DNA from: Paraflavitalea devenefica
Lineage (GTDB): Bacteria > Bacteroidota > Bacteroidia > Chitinophagales > Chitinophagaceae
DNA: 64,000 bases
Reading direction: 5' to 3'
Assembly (NCBI RefSeq): GCF_011759375.1
Contig: NZ_JAARML010000001.1
Span: 930,001-994,000 of the forward strand
Part shown: piece by piece, positions 8,999-17,814 of the stretch
Layout: each line of letters opens with the position of its first letter
How positions within the stretch are numbered: position 1 is the first letter of the stretch
Notes under the pieces: generated by a model
Database searches by the model: none
What the model saw: the letters and a program-made list of their open reading frames with translations, nothing else
Told to the model about the DNA's origin: nothing
Position numbers and translations under genes: made by a program

Positions 8999-9622
8999 AT
9001 GCACTCATTTGAAAAATTGCTCCTTCAAAATAAGGCCTGGGTCTATGAAACCCAGTTGGACGATCCGGGTTATTTCGACCGCCTGTCCAAAGGCCAGTGC
9101 CCGGAATTCCTATGGATTGGTTGCAGCGACAGCCGGGTGCCGGCCAATGAAGTCACCGGCACACTGCCCGGTGAAATATTTGTGCACCGCAATATTGCCA
9201 ACCTGGTGGTGGAAGATGATACCAATTTACTGAGCGTACTGGAATATGCTGTTATGTACCTGAAAGTAAGACATGTAATTGTTTGCGGCCACTATGGCTG
9301 CGGAGGCATTAAAGCAGCCCTGAGCAACGACAGCTTTGGCCTGCTGGATAAATGGCTTATCAATATCAAAAATACCTACGAGGAAAACCGGCCGGCTATC
9401 GACAGCATTGACGATCCGGAAGAAAAAGCCAACCTGCTGGCCGAATTCAGTGTACGCCAACAGGTGATCAACCTGTCTAAGACCGATACCATCCGCCGCG
9501 CCTGGGAAAAGGGCAACAAGCCACATATCCACGGCTGGATCTATGGTTTAAAAGATGGCCTGCTGAACACGGTATACGATATCGCAGCGCCGATAAAAGA
9601 GTCCGCTTACGTTATGCTGTAA
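8999..9622 (+). CDS. can: Beta-class carbonic anhydrase
   Basis: A 207-residue enzyme interconverting CO2 and bicarbonate in the cytoplasm. Zinc ligands are Cys42, His98 and Cys101 (GCSDSRVPAN and HVIVCGHYGCGG) and the Asp44-Arg46 dyad is intact, so it should be active. It starts 5 bp after the SulP gene and is surely in the same operon, where it would keep transported bicarbonate and CO2 in equilibrium for carboxylating enzymes. A second paralogue of almost the same length and motif spacing lies at 22284-22919 on the other strand. Confidence 0.92.
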   Translation: MHSFEKLLLQNKAWVYETQLDDPGYFDRLSKGQCPEFLWIGCSDSRVPANEVTGTLPGEIFVHRNIANLVVEDDTNLLSVLEYAVMYLKVRHVIVCGHYGCGGIKAALSNDSFGLLDKWLINIKNTYEENRPAIDSIDDPEEKANLLAEFSVRQQVINLSKTDTIRRAWEKGNKPHIHGWIYGLKDGLLNTVYDIAAPIKESAYVML

Positions 9623-9642
9623 TGTCAATGTAAATAAATCCG

Positions 9643-9703
9643 GCGAGTGGTAAATGGCGAGTGGCGAGTAGTAAGCACTCGCTACTCGCCATTTACCACT
9701 CGC
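9643..9703. repeat. Long perfect hairpin made of GCGAGTGG-type words
   Basis: The 20 bases at 9643-9662 (GCGAGTGGTAAATGGCGAGT) are the exact reverse complement of 9684-9703, with a 21-nt loop containing further GGCGAGTAG/CTACTCGCC complementarity. The region is built from imperfect tandem copies of GCGAGTGG/TAAATG-like words. It lies between convergent can and the deacetylase gene and can act as a bidirectional terminator, although no long T-run follows. Confidence 0.75.
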
Positions 9704-9713
9704 TATTTATTAC

Positions 9714-10568
9714 TCACTGTTTCACGCCCGGGTATTTGCTGGTAACCAGTAACTCATAGTCATCCCGTGCTTTCAGTTTTTTAATAAGCTGGTGCAGCTC
9801 TGCCGAATCATTGGAATCGTCATACACCTGGTCATGTGCCAGTACTACCAGGTGCTCCGGTATCCTGGTCTTGTTCCCGGCAAACAGGCTGTCTATCTGC
9901 AACAACAGCTCGTCCGACTTATTCTTCAGCGTAAAGCTTTTATGGTCATAATGCCATTCCAGGTCCCAGCCTATAATGGTAAATCCTGCCTGCTGCAGGG
10001 AATCTGCCGCTGCTGCACTTTTCTTCAGATCGGTATAGCTAAGGGTGTCTACCCGCCAGATATTCCGTCCTGGTGTACGGCTGATGGTATTGGTAAGGTC
10101 GAGGCTGTCATGGCAACGCTTAAAATCATTCACTACCGAATCCGGTTGCTCGTAAAACTTGTTGTAACGGTTGTTCCAGGCATGGGTATGGCTGTGGTTA
10201 CACAGCTCAATAGATGCCGCTACGCGCAGGCTATCCCAGGTAGCGCGCTGGGAAGTGCTGGCAAATACGTGCTCGCCAATGAGAAAGAAAGTAACAGGTA
10301 CCTGTTCCTGTTGTACAATGCCTAATACTTTGCGGGTACCCTTATTGGGCCCGTCATCAAACGTAAGATAGATCTTCTTCTTTTTCTTCTTACGTACCGG
10401 TGGCGTTGTTTCCTTTGCCACGGCAATGGTTGTTTGTTTTTTAATGGGAAGATTGTCATCAGTGCTTCTACGGGTTGTTTTGGCGCAGGCCATCAGTACC
10501 AGCAAAAGGAGAAGCGGGCGGTAGGACAAAAAGGTAGTGGGACCACCTTCGTCGTTGTTCGTTTCCAT
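9714..10568 (-). CDS. Polysaccharide deacetylase (NodB-fold) lipoprotein
   Basis: A 284-residue protein. A hydrophobic stretch ending LVLMAC (Cys28) is a likely lipobox, followed by a basic low-complexity linker (RKKKKKK) and a NodB homology domain. Motif 1 is TFDDGP (69-74) with the catalytic and metal-binding Asp pair; motif 2 is HSHTH (125-129), the metal-binding histidines; a later arginine/tryptophan stretch (RTPGRNIWRVD) fits motif 3. Such enzymes remove acetyl groups from N-acetylglucosamine in peptidoglycan, chitin or exopolysaccharide. Lipoprotein status suggests action in the periplasm or at the surface. The gene stands alone between convergent can and divergent korA. Confidence 0.82.
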   Translation of the reverse strand: METNNDEGGPTTFLSYRPLLLLLVLMACAKTTRRSTDDNLPIKKQTTIAVAKETTPPVRKKKKKKIYLTFDDGPNKGTRKVLGIVQQEQVPVTFFLIGEHVFASTSQRATWDSLRVAASIELCNHSHTHAWNNRYNKFYEQPDSVVNDFKRCHDSLDLTNTISRTPGRNIWRVDTLSYTDLKKSAAAADSLQQAGFTIIGWDLEWHYDHKSFTLKNKSDELLLQIDSLFAGNKTRIPEHLVVLAHDQVYDDSNDSAELHQLIKKLKARDDYELLVTSKYPGVKQ

Positions 10569-10697
10569 ACTTGTTTAGGGGAAATTTTATTACTGTGAAT
10601 TTATAATAACAGAGGGCCGGAATGCAAATAGTTTTGGTTAAAGATTGTTTAAATACAGCGGGTGAATTATCTTAAATTTACAGTTACAACATTTCCC

Positions 10698-12554
10698 ATG
10701 AGCCGAAAAGAAGAAGTATTGCAGGAGGTGGTGATCAAGTTTGCCGGCGATTCCGGCGATGGCATGCAATTGACAGGCAGTCAGTTCACCAACAATACCG
10801 CTTTGCTGGGTATTGACCTGGCCACTTTCCCGGATTTTCCTGCAGAGATCCGCGCCCCGCAGGGCACCCTGCCCGGCGTAAGCGGCTACCAGCTACGCTT
10901 CTCCAGCGACCGCATTTTTACGCCCGGCGATGAATGTGATGTACTCGTAGCCATGAATGCCGCTGCGCTCAAAACCAACCTTAAATCGCTGAAAAAAGGC
11001 GGTAAGATCATTGCCAATACCGACGGGTTCGATACCAAGAACCTGCGCCTGGCCAATTATCCCGATGGCATCAATCCATTGGAAGATGGCAGCCTGGACA
11101 ATTACGAGGTCATTAAAATGGATGTGACCAGGATGACCCGTGAAGCCCTGAAAGAGTTCACCATGGGCACCAAGGAAAAGGACCGCGCCAAGAACATGTT
11201 TGTACTCGGTTTCTTATACTGGATGTATAACCGGGATATGGACAATACGATCCGGTTCTTTAAAGATAAATTCGGTAAGAAGCCGGAAATAATGGAAAGC
11301 AATATCCGTGTATTGCAGGCAGGTTATAATTTCGGCGATACTACCGAAACCTTTACGACCACCTTCCGCGTGGAGAAAGCCAAAATGGACCCCGGTGTAT
11401 ACCGTTCCATCATGGGCAACCAGGCATTGGCCTATGGGCTGATCGCTGCTTCCCAAAAAAGCGGACTGCCGCTTTATCTCGGTTCTTATCCCATTACACC
11501 GGCATCAGACATCCTGCATGAGCTGAGCAGGCACAAAGCCTTTGGCGTAAAGACCTTCCAGGCAGAAGATGAAATTGCTGCCATTACATCCGCCATTGGC
11601 GCTTCCTATGGCGGCTCCCTTGGCGTTACCACTACCTCTGGCCCCGGCATGGCCTTAAAAGCAGAAGCCATGGGCCTGGCCGTCATGATGGAGATCCCGC
11701 TGCTGATCTGTAATATCCAGCGCGGAGGCCCTTCCACCGGCCTGCCTACCAAAACAGAGCAAAGCGACCTGCTGCAATCCTATTATGGCCGCAATGGCGA
11801 ATGCCCCATGCCCATTGTATCGGCCTCCACGCCCAGTGATTGCTTCGCGGCCGTTTATGAAGCAGTACGCATAGCGATACAACACATGACACCGGTTATC
11901 TTCCTCAGTGATGGTTACATCGCCAATGGAGCAGAGCCTTGGCGTTTTCCGAAGAGTGAAGACCTGGTTCCTATAGAAGTAAAATTCAAAACCGACCTGG
12001 GGCATGGGGAAGATAAATTCCAGCCCTACCTGCGCGATGAGAAGCTGGTACGCCCCTGGGCCATCCCCGGCACACCCGGATTGGAACACCGCATCGGCGG
12101 ACTGGAAAAGCAAAACATCACCGGCAATGTCAGCTATGAGCCGGAGAACCACCAATTGATGGTAAAGATCAGGCAGGAAAAGGTAGACAAGATCGCCGAT
12201 CATATTCCTGAACAAAAGCTGGACAGCGGCCCTGAAAAAGGAAAGCTGCTGGTACTGGGCTGGGGTAGCACCTATGGGGCCATCAAGAGCGCCGTGGGAG
12301 AACTACAGGCCGAAGGATATGCGGTAAGCCATGCCCACCTCAGGCACCTCCGTCCCTTCCCCAAAAACCTGGGAGATATCCTACAATGCTTTGAGCAGGT
12401 GTTAATCCCGGAGATCAATAACGGACAACTTATTAAAATCATCCGTGACCAATACTTTGTAGATGCCAAAGGCTATAACAAGATCATGGGCATACCCATT
12501 ACCAAGACCGAACTGGTGATGAAGCTGCGGGAAATGCTGGGATCGATAAATTAA
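10698..12554 (+). CDS. korA: 2-oxoacid:ferredoxin oxidoreductase, fused gamma-alpha subunit (KorA-like)
   Basis: A 618-residue subunit. The N-terminal third is the gamma domain (KFAGDSGDGMQLTGSQFTNN, PAEIRAPQGTLPGVSGYQL); the rest is the pyrimidine-binding alpha domain (LGSYPITPASDILHELS, FQAEDEIAAITSAIGASYGG, TTTSGPGMALKAEAMG). The best match is 2-oxoglutarate:ferredoxin oxidoreductase, which decarboxylates 2-oxoglutarate (or works in reverse) with reduced ferredoxin. The catalytic enzyme needs the TPP-binding beta subunit (KorB), normally the next gene, but here the next gene is on the opposite strand and no korB occurs in the window. The ATG at 10698 gives the usual N-terminus; an in-frame GTG at 10662 is less likely. 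Confidence 0.88.
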   Translation: MSRKEEVLQEVVIKFAGDSGDGMQLTGSQFTNNTALLGIDLATFPDFPAEIRAPQGTLPGVSGYQLRFSSDRIFTPGDECDVLVAMNAAALKTNLKSLKKGGKIIANTDGFDTKNLRLANYPDGINPLEDGSLDNYEVIKMDVTRMTREALKEFTMGTKEKDRAKNMFVLGFLYWMYNRDMDNTIRFFKDKFGKKPEIMESNIRVLQAGYNFGDTTETFTTTFRVEKAKMDPGVYRSIMGNQALAYGLIAASQKSGLPLYLGSYPITPASDILHELSRHKAFGVKTFQAEDEIAAITSAIGASYGGSLGVTTTSGPGMALKAEAMGLAVMMEIPLLICNIQRGGPSTGLPTKTEQSDLLQSYYGRNGECPMPIVSASTPSDCFAAVYEAVRIAIQHMTPVIFLSDGYIANGAEPWRFPKSEDLVPIEVKFKTDLGHGEDKFQPYLRDEKLVRPWAIPGTPGLEHRIGGLEKQNITGNVSYEPENHQLMVKIRQEKVDKIADHIPEQKLDSGPEKGKLLVLGWGSTYGAIKSAVGELQAEGYAVSHAHLRHLRPFPKNLGDILQCFEQVLIPEINNGQLIKIIRDQYFVDAKGYNKIMGIPITKTELVMKLREMLGSIN

Positions 12555-12559
12555 AGCGG

Positions 12560-13834
12560 TTAAGAAGTCTGCACATTCTGCTCAGAGAACAGAAAAGCAA
12601 TGGCAAAGGCCAGTATGGCCAGTATTAACCCAAACATGAAGATATTGTAGCTGATACGGAGGTATTTGTATTTACGCGCCAGTACCACGCCCAGGAAATA
12701 GATATCCTTCACCATGCTGCTGTTCAGGTAATCCCGGTCGTTCATCATTTCCTTCATGGCCCAGTCGTACTCGGGCAATGACATATTGTAAAAATTACCA
12801 AAGAACAGCAGGTTCACCTTTTTATTCTTTATATCCTCTTCGGTGAAAGTTCCCTTTGTAATGTTGGGGCGCGTAGCCAGGATGGCATATACAATAGCAC
12901 TCAGGCATACCAATAACAGGATAATGGTAGGCACAATATATTCGGGATAGAATTGCAGTTTACCCAGTAATACCGATACCATGATTGACATCACAATGGT
13001 ATTGACAGAGATCATGATATTGGCCTTGCTGTCGGCCATCTGGCTCAGGTTCACATGGTTTTCCGACATGATGCGGAACATGGTGGCAATACCCCGCTCG
13101 GTACGGTCGGCCTTCATTTTTTCTTGTTTTGCTTTCCCTTCATTTGTCTTCCCTTCGTTATCCGGGGCTACTGTCTCCGCCGGCTTAACCGGTAATATTT
13201 TATTGGCCTGGACCGGCATTCCCTCCTGGGGATCATCTTCTTTGGCCAATAGTTCCTGCAGGTGTTGCTGCTTTATGGGTTGCAGGTTCTTACGGGCATA
13301 GTCGGTAAAATACCGGTGCTGCTGGAGGAACTGTATATTTCTTTGCCGCCATTCTTTCTTGCCTAACTTTTTATCGAACAGGGTGTTTAATTCTTTACGC
13401 AGCAGCTTGTTCTTTTCGTCAAACTGGTCAGTACCCAGGTGGAAGAGGTCGGCATCGCAAAGTATCTGCTCGGTAAGGTTGGTAGGGCATTGTGGCCATT
13501 GGGTGGCCATAATACAGTTGCCTACCTTTTCAATAACAGCAGGCTCCACCTGGTGTTGCTGCAGGAAATCAGTAGCTATTTCCTTACTGACTGTTTCGTG
13601 CCAACGGGCATTGCCACTGGAATAACCGGTATCATGGAACCAGGCAGCCAGCAATAAGATCTGCCGGTCTTCTTCCGGCAAAAGGTAGTAATCCGCCAGT
13701 AAGGTAGCAGCTCTTGCTACCTCCTGCGTATGATCAATATTGTGGAACAGGAAGGAGGGGCTTACGCGGGTGGCAAAGAAATGGACCACAAAACGCTCTG
13801 CTTCCTGCAGTAAAGATTGACTGTCCATGGACAT
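12560..13834 (-). CDS. HD phosphohydrolase fused to PycTM-like (DUF5706) membrane domain
   Basis: A 424-residue, two-domain protein. Residues about 15-185 form an HD domain with the metal-binding set H31/H35 (FHNIDHTQEV), H67-D68 (WFHDTGY) and D127/D129 (CDADLFH), so it should hydrolyse a phospho-compound. A charged linker (200-245) leads to a C-terminal region with the LSQMADSKANIMISVNTIVMS signature (263-283) and three helices (about 273-292, 298-320, 397-416). This C-terminal part matches, by eye, the DUF5706/PycTM domain that serves as the membrane effector in Pycsar antiphage systems. No cyclase gene is adjacent: korA converges from one side and the lipoprotein gene diverges on the other. 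A housekeeping role is equally possible. Confidence 0.72.
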   Translation of the reverse strand: MSMDSQSLLQEAERFVVHFFATRVSPSFLFHNIDHTQEVARAATLLADYYLLPEEDRQILLLAAWFHDTGYSSGNARWHETVSKEIATDFLQQHQVEPAVIEKVGNCIMATQWPQCPTNLTEQILCDADLFHLGTDQFDEKNKLLRKELNTLFDKKLGKKEWRQRNIQFLQQHRYFTDYARKNLQPIKQQHLQELLAKEDDPQEGMPVQANKILPVKPAETVAPDNEGKTNEGKAKQEKMKADRTERGIATMFRIMSENHVNLSQMADSKANIMISVNTIVMSIMVSVLLGKLQFYPEYIVPTIILLLVCLSAIVYAILATRPNITKGTFTEEDIKNKKVNLLFFGNFYNMSLPEYDWAMKEMMNDRDYLNSSMVKDIYFLGVVLARKYKYLRISYNIFMFGLILAILAFAIAFLFSEQNVQTS

Positions 13835-13874
13835 ACCGATGTTACTTTAGCTGACTAAATTAAGCAATAAAAGA

Positions 13875-13907
13875 TTGTATATTTAGAAGAATTAATCGGC
13901 AACTTTG
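13875..13907 (+). promoter_or_regulatory. Candidate promoter (TTG ... CAACTTTG)
   Basis: TTG at 13875-13877 and CAACTTTG at 13900-13907, 22 bp apart, resemble the -33 TTG and -7 TAnnTTTG elements of Bacteroidetes; the CA following the box (TTTGCA) is also common. The box is 21 bp upstream of the ATG at 13929. Confidence 0.4.
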
Positions 13908-13928
13908 CACCTTAACGGCATTGGGCTT

Positions 13929-14768
13929 ATGAAAGTTATGAACGCTGCAATATTATTGTACATATTACTGGTTTTGTCCTTCACCGGCTGCAGCCGGCAA
14001 GGGAAGTCTTTTGTTCCATCCATTCCGGGTTATCATACCGATACCCGGCAAACGATTGTATTGGACAAGGAGCTATTGGAAATATCCGGTATGTATTACC
14101 TGCCCGATACCAGGATTGCCGCCATTAATGACGAGGATGGAAAGATATTCCTGATCAACAGCTCCACCGGAGATTTTACGGTGACCAAGTTCGGCCGGAA
14201 AAGAGATTATGAAGATGTGGTAGTCGTAGACAGCTTTTATTATGTACTGGAAAGTAATGGCAATATTCACCGGGTACCTGTAGCAATGGCCAATACAGAA
14301 GAAGAGTTTGAATTTCCCCGGGAAAAGAAAATTGAGTTTGAAAGCCTGTACTATGATCCCAACCTCAAACAACTGGTACTGGTATCCAAAGAACAGCGGG
14401 AAACCAAAAAAGGAATCATCACCTATACCTTCTCTCCCGACAGTCTGCAGTTTTCCGACGACATCTTATATGAAATACGCCGTAAGGAGATCCATGAGCA
14501 CCTGAAGGATAATAATGCTGAGTTCAAATCTTCCGCAGCGGCTATTCACCCGGTGCTTAATAAGCTCTTTCTGGTAGCTTCTGTGGGTAAGGCCATGCTG
14601 CAATGCAGCCTGGATGGGAAAATAGAAGGCGCCTGGCAACTAAACCCCGTTCAATTCCCGCAACCGGAAGGACTGACCTTTGCTCCTAATGGCGATATGT
14701 TTATTTCCAATGAAGGGGCAGATGGAAAAGCTACCATTTTGAAATTCCCTTATACGCCTGGCAAATAA
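13929..14768 (+). CDS. SdiA-regulated-like beta-propeller lipoprotein
   Basis: A 279-residue protein with a lipoprotein signal peptide (hydrophobic LLYILLVLSFTGC, cleaved before the Cys). The mature part has repeated four-stranded elements such as ISGMYYLPDTRIAAINDEDGKIFLIN, YYVLESNGNIHRV, AIHPVLNKLFLVASVGKAML and PEGLTFAPNGDMFISNEG, typical of a YjiK/SdiA-regulated (PF06977-like) beta-propeller. The biochemical role of this family is not established. The ATG at 13929 places the signal peptide correctly; a TTG at 13905 is in frame but lies on the promoter box. Confidence 0.68.
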   Translation: MKVMNAAILLYILLVLSFTGCSRQGKSFVPSIPGYHTDTRQTIVLDKELLEISGMYYLPDTRIAAINDEDGKIFLINSSTGDFTVTKFGRKRDYEDVVVVDSFYYVLESNGNIHRVPVAMANTEEEFEFPREKKIEFESLYYDPNLKQLVLVSKEQRETKKGIITYTFSPDSLQFSDDILYEIRRKEIHEHLKDNNAEFKSSAAAIHPVLNKLFLVASVGKAMLQCSLDGKIEGAWQLNPVQFPQPEGLTFAPNGDMFISNEGADGKATILKFPYTPGK

Positions 14769-14891
14769 AACAGCAAGCACACGCATTTATATTTTTTTCG
14801 ATGCCCCTTTAACAGCACATCACTGATTAAAAATCAGCGATCTGTCAAAGTTGACGCAGCTTAATTTCACATAAATAAGACCTTCACACCC

Positions 14892-15137
14892 GTGAACATC
14901 CGTAACGAAGCATACAACAAAGCATTTGGCGCCAACCTGAAAAGATTGAGAACTGCCAAAAAACTCTCGCGCGAAGCGCTGGCCGCCCAGGCGGGTATTG
15001 AACCCAAACAAGTTTACCGAATTGAAGTAGGGGAAAGCAGCCCAACCATTGCTACGGTGGTCACCATCGCCACTGCAATGGGCATGCATCCCAAGAAGAT
15101 GTTTGAATTTGACTTTGACTTCAAGAACAGTCAGTAA
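14892..15137 (+). CDS. XRE-family transcriptional regulator, single HTH domain
   Basis: An 81-residue protein consisting of little more than a Cro/CI-type helix-turn-helix: FGANLKRLRTAKKLSREALAAQAGIEPKQVYRIEVGESSPTIATVVTIATAMGMHPKKMFEFD. The recognition helix is within PKQVYRIE. It begins with GTG at 14892; no better ATG is in frame upstream of the domain. With no toxin, phage or restriction gene nearby its target is unknown. It is convergent with the 796-residue GAF-like gene, separated by a small hairpin. Confidence 0.82.
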   Translation: MNIRNEAYNKAFGANLKRLRTAKKLSREALAAQAGIEPKQVYRIEVGESSPTIATVVTIATAMGMHPKKMFEFDFDFKNSQ

Positions 15138-15159
15138 TCAGTGGGGGAACAATGAAATT

Positions 15160-15186
15160 ATCCCGGCCATGTTCAATAGCCGGGAT
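15160..15186. terminator. Hairpin between convergent XRE and GAF-like genes
   Basis: ATCCCGGC (15160-15167) pairs with GCCGGGAT (15179-15186), an 8-bp perfect stem with an 11-nt loop, placed between the two convergent stop codons. The following sequence is only moderately T-rich. Confidence 0.5.
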
Positions 15187-15197
15187 GTATTGATATG

Positions 15198-17588
15198 TTA
15201 ATTGGTGAGACTCGCCGGTTTCTTCTCTTCCTTCTTTACTTCAGGATCTTCTTCCTCGAGATTAATGGCTACACGCAGCCCCTTTAAACCGCTTACACCC
15301 TGCAGTTCTTCCAGGTCAAACTTCTGCACCTCTCCTTTCAATAATCCCTGGTTTTGCAGGAACTCAATGTATTCGAGGTATTCCTGCGCTTCCTGCGGCT
15401 GTGAATAAACAATCGCGATGGAACCAGGCTGCGTAAGCCGTTCATTGGAATCTTTCACATGCACCTTATCAATCCGCTTCTTGATAATTTCATAGCGGAT
15501 ATTGTAAGCGCCATCCACATCAAACTTACGTTCTGCTGTGCGGAAACTGATGGAGATAGGATGACTGTGCGCCAGGATAAGCTGACTGGTTTGCAGGCGC
15601 AGCGGCAATTCCTTTTCCAGCCGGTGGGTAAGGCGGGCGGCTTTTGCCAGCGTACTCAGCTGCCAGATCTTGAGGTTCTTCAGGTAAAAGAAATCGAACT
15701 TTTTATCCGGACTGATAGACTGGCCGATGTAAATATTGAAATCAACCCCATCGGTTACAAAACGCTCAAAGTAATGGGGGAATATTTTCTGTGCTGCTTC
15801 CTGCTCCCGGTCAATGAACCGCGCTACTGCATTATTAATAGTAGTAATACTGTCCTCATACTCTCTCCGGTGATGGTACACCATTTCCACGGGAGAATCA
15901 ATGGCCGTGAAATAGCGGTTGATCTCTTTGTTGAGAGAGGGCAATATGGACTGCAGGTGTTTGAACAGGTTGATCAGTTCCACTTTCAGGAATTGCAGAA
16001 TGGCAATCTCTTCATCCGCAAACAATATATTGGATACTGAATGGGTATACTTCTGCAGTTTGAAAGAGGTTTCATCCAGCAGGGGGAAGGGATGCTCTTT
16101 CCGGGCCAGTTGAATGATCTCTTTGGCCAGGTTCAATTGCTCCAGCAAGTCAAGCTGGATCGCATTGTTCCGCTCTACCGATGAGTTCCGGATATCGATC
16201 GCCCCGTACATAGGATATACGCCCTGGAATACGATGGGCTCAATCTTTACCTGCTCACCCTTGCTCTTCCTGGTAAGGTACCGCAATGCTTCTTCTGTAA
16301 ACCGCCACTCAACGGCATCCTGTACAGCAGTAAACTGGTCTTTGATAACCCGGTCAACCTGGTGGTCCAGGTTTTCCTGGCTCTTTTCCATGGCCAGCTT
16401 AAACAAGGGGATGGCCGGTTCTATTTTAGCAATATGCGACGCGTTAAATGTGCCGGGTGTTTCACTTACGATCAGCAACACGCCCAGCATATCATGGTTA
16501 TCTGCAAACAAGGGGCAGATAATTGCGCTTTTATAACCCAGCTCAGCCAACATGGTCATGAATGGGTAACGGATCACCGCTTCATCATTGATGTGCTGGA
16601 TCAGCAATGGCTGTTCCGTATTTTTAAAGGCTTTCACCACGGCCTGATATACATATTGCAACTGTTCGGGCGAGGGATCTTTCTTCGCAGTCTCAGGAAT
16701 ACTGCTGTATATTTCAGAAAGCACCAGGTGATTGTTCACCCGGAAGAAAGGTTTAACGGCTGTATGAACGCCCGACAAACCAATCAGGTTTTGCACCTGT
16801 GTCTGCAATTCAGCAAACACATTGGCATCGGAAAAAGTATGCAGGTCAAGCAGGCGGTTACGGATAATATTCAATACTTCCCGTTCCGTAACGTCGCGCA
16901 GACGCAGGATCACCATGCCTTCAAATTCAAACAGGTGCAAGGGTAATAGTTCCTGCAGGGTTGCCAAAGGCATCAGGTCGGTTACTGCATGGCAGTGAGC
17001 CCCGCAATCAAAAGACAGTTGGGGCAGATCCCCTTTAATGCGCACATCAATAAACCGGGAATCCAGTTCCAGCTCTGTATAAGTATCAAGGCCGGTATGC
17101 GGGCATTTAACGCCATATACACTGGTCATAACGCCATTATTGATATTGGCGTTAAAAAACCGGTTCAGGATCATCTGATAGGCCCCTGTTATCTTCTCCT
17201 CATTGATCCTGTCTTCAGTTTCACAATCGGGCATCGTGATCTTCTGTCCCGTTGCATCCATGAATTCCTCCTGCATCCTGCGGGAAGCATAAAACATCTG
17301 GAACTGAAAAGGTACTGAGCTGCCGTACAGGTCCTCCTTATCTGAGAGGGTAACAGGGAATACCGTTGACATCAATTGTTCGATCAGGGCCTTGTGCTTA
17401 TCAAGCAGTTCAAGATCGCGGATAGGTTCCAGTAATTCGGAATGCTGGTATACTTTATCCAGCAATTCTTTATACCACTGTCCCACGCCTTCTCTTCCTT
17501 CCTTGACCGTTTTTTCCAATGCTCTGATCAGCGGCCTGAAGGACAGGCTGGAGTTAATACTAGTGGTATGTGTAGAAGTTTTGTTCAT
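15198..17588 (-). CDS. Large GAF-like cytoplasmic protein of unknown function
   Basis: A 796-residue soluble protein without signal peptide or membrane helices. A central stretch (about residues 335-415: YVYQAVVKAFKNTEQPLLIQ, YKSAIICPLFADNHDMLGVLLIVSETPGTFN) reads as a GAF-like sensory domain. The N-terminal 230 residues and the C-terminal 370 residues show no output domain I recognise: no histidine-kinase, GGDEF, EAL, HTH or phosphatase motifs. The C-terminus is highly charged (EEEDPEVKKEEKKP). A cluster of Cys/His (MPDCETED, KCPHTGLD, DCGAHCHAV) at about 138-212 could bind metal or a redox signal. It is monocistronic. Function unassigned. Confidence 0.6.
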   Translation of the reverse strand: MNKTSTHTTSINSSLSFRPLIRALEKTVKEGREGVGQWYKELLDKVYQHSELLEPIRDLELLDKHKALIEQLMSTVFPVTLSDKEDLYGSSVPFQFQMFYASRRMQEEFMDATGQKITMPDCETEDRINEEKITGAYQMILNRFFNANINNGVMTSVYGVKCPHTGLDTYTELELDSRFIDVRIKGDLPQLSFDCGAHCHAVTDLMPLATLQELLPLHLFEFEGMVILRLRDVTEREVLNIIRNRLLDLHTFSDANVFAELQTQVQNLIGLSGVHTAVKPFFRVNNHLVLSEIYSSIPETAKKDPSPEQLQYVYQAVVKAFKNTEQPLLIQHINDEAVIRYPFMTMLAELGYKSAIICPLFADNHDMLGVLLIVSETPGTFNASHIAKIEPAIPLFKLAMEKSQENLDHQVDRVIKDQFTAVQDAVEWRFTEEALRYLTRKSKGEQVKIEPIVFQGVYPMYGAIDIRNSSVERNNAIQLDLLEQLNLAKEIIQLARKEHPFPLLDETSFKLQKYTHSVSNILFADEEIAILQFLKVELINLFKHLQSILPSLNKEINRYFTAIDSPVEMVYHHRREYEDSITTINNAVARFIDREQEAAQKIFPHYFERFVTDGVDFNIYIGQSISPDKKFDFFYLKNLKIWQLSTLAKAARLTHRLEKELPLRLQTSQLILAHSHPISISFRTAERKFDVDGAYNIRYEIIKKRIDKVHVKDSNERLTQPGSIAIVYSQPQEAQEYLEYIEFLQNQGLLKGEVQKFDLEELQGVSGLKGLRVAINLEEEDPEVKKEEKKPASLTN

Positions 17589-17814
17589 GTAAAATATCTT
17601 TTGTTTTTCTGGCTATATAAGGGTAGACGGTTGACCGGGTTGGATATTGTAAAAGTACCAATTTTAATATGGCTGGGCTATCCCCGGTAGTGGGGGAATT
17701 TTAATCGTACGTTAATAACAAGTACAGACAAATAAAAGTTGCATAAGCGTTGCCTGATGGCGGTATCATTTTCTATAGCTGTATACCAACTCTGCATAAC
17801 ATTCAGATAATCAA

